DNA from: a bacterium
GTDB taxonomy: Bacteria; SZUA-79; Acidulodesulfobacterales; Acidulodesulfobacteraceae
DNA: 33,684 nt
NCBI GenBank assembly: GCA_021831025.1
Contig: JAKBNN010000022.1
Coordinates: 1-33,684, forward strand
Direction: 5' to 3'
Each line of letters begins with the position of its first letter. Within the stretch, counting starts at the first letter, position 1. A program made the translations under genes and the position numbers. The notes below the pieces were generated by a model that worked only from the letters and a program-made list of their open reading frames with translations, did no database searches and was not told the origin of the DNA. Shown here one piece after another: positions 33,215 to 33,684 of the stretch.

Positions 33215-33243
33215 ATTTTACAATATAATGACTTTAAAGTCAA
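33215..33243 (-). promoter_or_regulatory. MFS gene promoter with 14-bp palindrome
   Basis: On the minus strand TTGACT (33238-33243 complement), a 17-bp spacer and TAAAAT (33215-33220 complement) form a good promoter. The perfect palindrome TGACTTTAAAGTCA (33229-33242) overlaps the -35 box and could be a repressor operator. Confidence 0.6.
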
Positions 33244-33258
33244 TTTGATGGAACCCCG

Positions 33259-33445
33259 CAAATTTGCCGATAGAAAATTCTAACACTGGATTCCCGCTTT
33301 CGCGGGAATGACTATGCGAGGATTGAGGTTTTAACCCAAAAGATGTCATTCCCGCGAAAGCGGGAAAGTTTCTTTGAAACTTCACGAGGCTGAAAGCCGA
33401 GAGCGAAGCGTTAATCCAGAAAATAAATTTCTATTGCAAAATTAA
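33259..33445. repeat. Palindromic MITE-like element, copy D (hybrid ends)
   Basis: A 187-bp unit. Its left end CAAATTTGCCGATAGAAA is of the B/C type, while its right end (33428-33445, complement TTAATTTTGCAATAGAAA) is of the A type. The inner segment ACTATG.GAGGATTGAGGTTTTAACCC closely matches copy A. About 45 bp of unrelated sequence, including AGTTTCTTTGAAACTT, interrupts the right arm. An 11-bp piece of the right end (TTGCAAAATTA) is repeated at 33464. Confidence 0.82.
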
Positions 33446-33463
33446 AGAACCCCTGACTAAGGG

Positions 33464-33492
33464 TTGCAAAATTATGCACAACTGGTTATAAT
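33464..33492 (+). promoter_or_regulatory. Promoter of the last, truncated gene
   Basis: TTGCAA (33464-33469), a 17-bp spacer and TATAAT (33487-33492) lie with only 10 nt between the -10 box and the ATG at 33503. The mRNA would be leaderless or nearly so. The -35 box lies in a duplicated piece of the repeat D end. Confidence 0.55.
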
Positions 33493-33502
33493 ATAAAGTC
33501 AA

Positions 33503-33684
33503 ATGACCGATTTATATATTAAGCATGACGATAAAGACAACGATAAAAAGAAAATAAAAGAAACTATCCTTTTGCTCCAAAAATACCTTGCCGCCGAGGT
33601 TGCCGGTCGGGATTTGTATATGGAGCAGACAAAAACCCTCAAAGACCCGACATTAGTTCAGGCGCTAAAATCCTTTGCCTCGAC
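33503..33684 (+). CDS. Start of a helical protein, truncated by window end
   Basis: The frame opens at ATG 33503 (MTDLYIKHDDKDNDKKKIKE) and is still open at the window end, giving 60 residues. After a polar, Lys/Asp-rich start, the sequence becomes amphipathic helix (LLLQKYLAAEVAGRDLYMEQ, then DPTLVQALKSFAS). The pattern of alternating helices with Glu and Tyr recalls ferritin-like or rubrerythrin-like proteins. Too little is present to name a family. The good promoter just upstream supports a real gene. Confidence 0.55.
   Translation, partial: MTDLYIKHDDKDNDKKKIKETILLLQKYLAAEVAGRDLYMEQTKTLKDPTLVQALKSFAS

Noticed and set aside
3642..33445. CRISPR array from the repeated ATTCCCGC units.
   Set aside because: The units are palindromic, occur as isolated copies kilobases apart, and have no regular spacers or cas genes.

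Overview
The window is gene-dense, AT-rich bacterial chromosome (GC in the upper 30s percent by eye) from a Gram-negative bacterium. Evidence for the cell type: lipoprotein and Sec signals, type IV pilin-like proteins, a two-PDZ HtrA, a c-type heme protein, futalosine-type menaquinone genes, SelB, CarD/CdnL and a candidate sigma-54 promoter. This mix resembles deltaproteobacteria-like anaerobic lineages. That placement is an inference from gene content; no rRNA or tRNA gene was seen.

Layout. 1-3624: 3' part of miaA, a CCA-adding-enzyme family gene and pgi. 3642-3810: a palindromic repeat element. 3846-6309: hflX, a small lipoprotein and an exported protein. 6335-6829 (minus): a membrane protein. 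6950-14753: a protein-quality-control block (Hsp20, a ClpA-like ATPase, a DUF1844 protein, ClpB, HtrA), ending in a terminator after htrA. 14755-17112: selB between two copies of the repeat. 17209-21346: ubiD-, ubiA- and ubiX-type genes plus mqnE, a compact futalosine menaquinone cluster. 21407-23095: a CarD regulator and a membrane PIN-TRAM protein. 23212-26525 (minus): ispF, ispD, a monoheme protein and gltX. 26585-28276: an IS200/IS605-type element with intact TnpB and a TnpA killed by two ochre stops. 28371-30238: three prepilin-like genes. 30300-30952: a VapBC module with a clear promoter-operator. 30969-31886: a universal stress protein. 31944-33206 (minus): an MFS transporter. 33259-33445: a fourth repeat copy. 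33503-end: the start of a truncated gene.

Together the genes cover tRNA maturation (MiaA, CCA enzyme), proteostasis (Hsp20, Clp, ClpB, HtrA), selenocysteine decoding, and isoprenoid precursor (IspD/IspF) and menaquinone synthesis. The observations most worth a second look are: (i) a candidate sigma-54 promoter before htrA with three TTGTCA sites at exactly 41-bp intervals upstream, two of them full palindromes; (ii) a 170-190 bp inverted-repeat element family whose two ends match each other within each copy except in one hybrid copy; (iii) a ClpA-like ATPase with Ile in place of the second-ring pore-loop tyrosine; (iv) the TnpB element with dead TnpA next to ispF; (v) two genes whose -10 boxes lie 10 nt before the start codon, suggesting leaderless or near-leaderless mRNAs.
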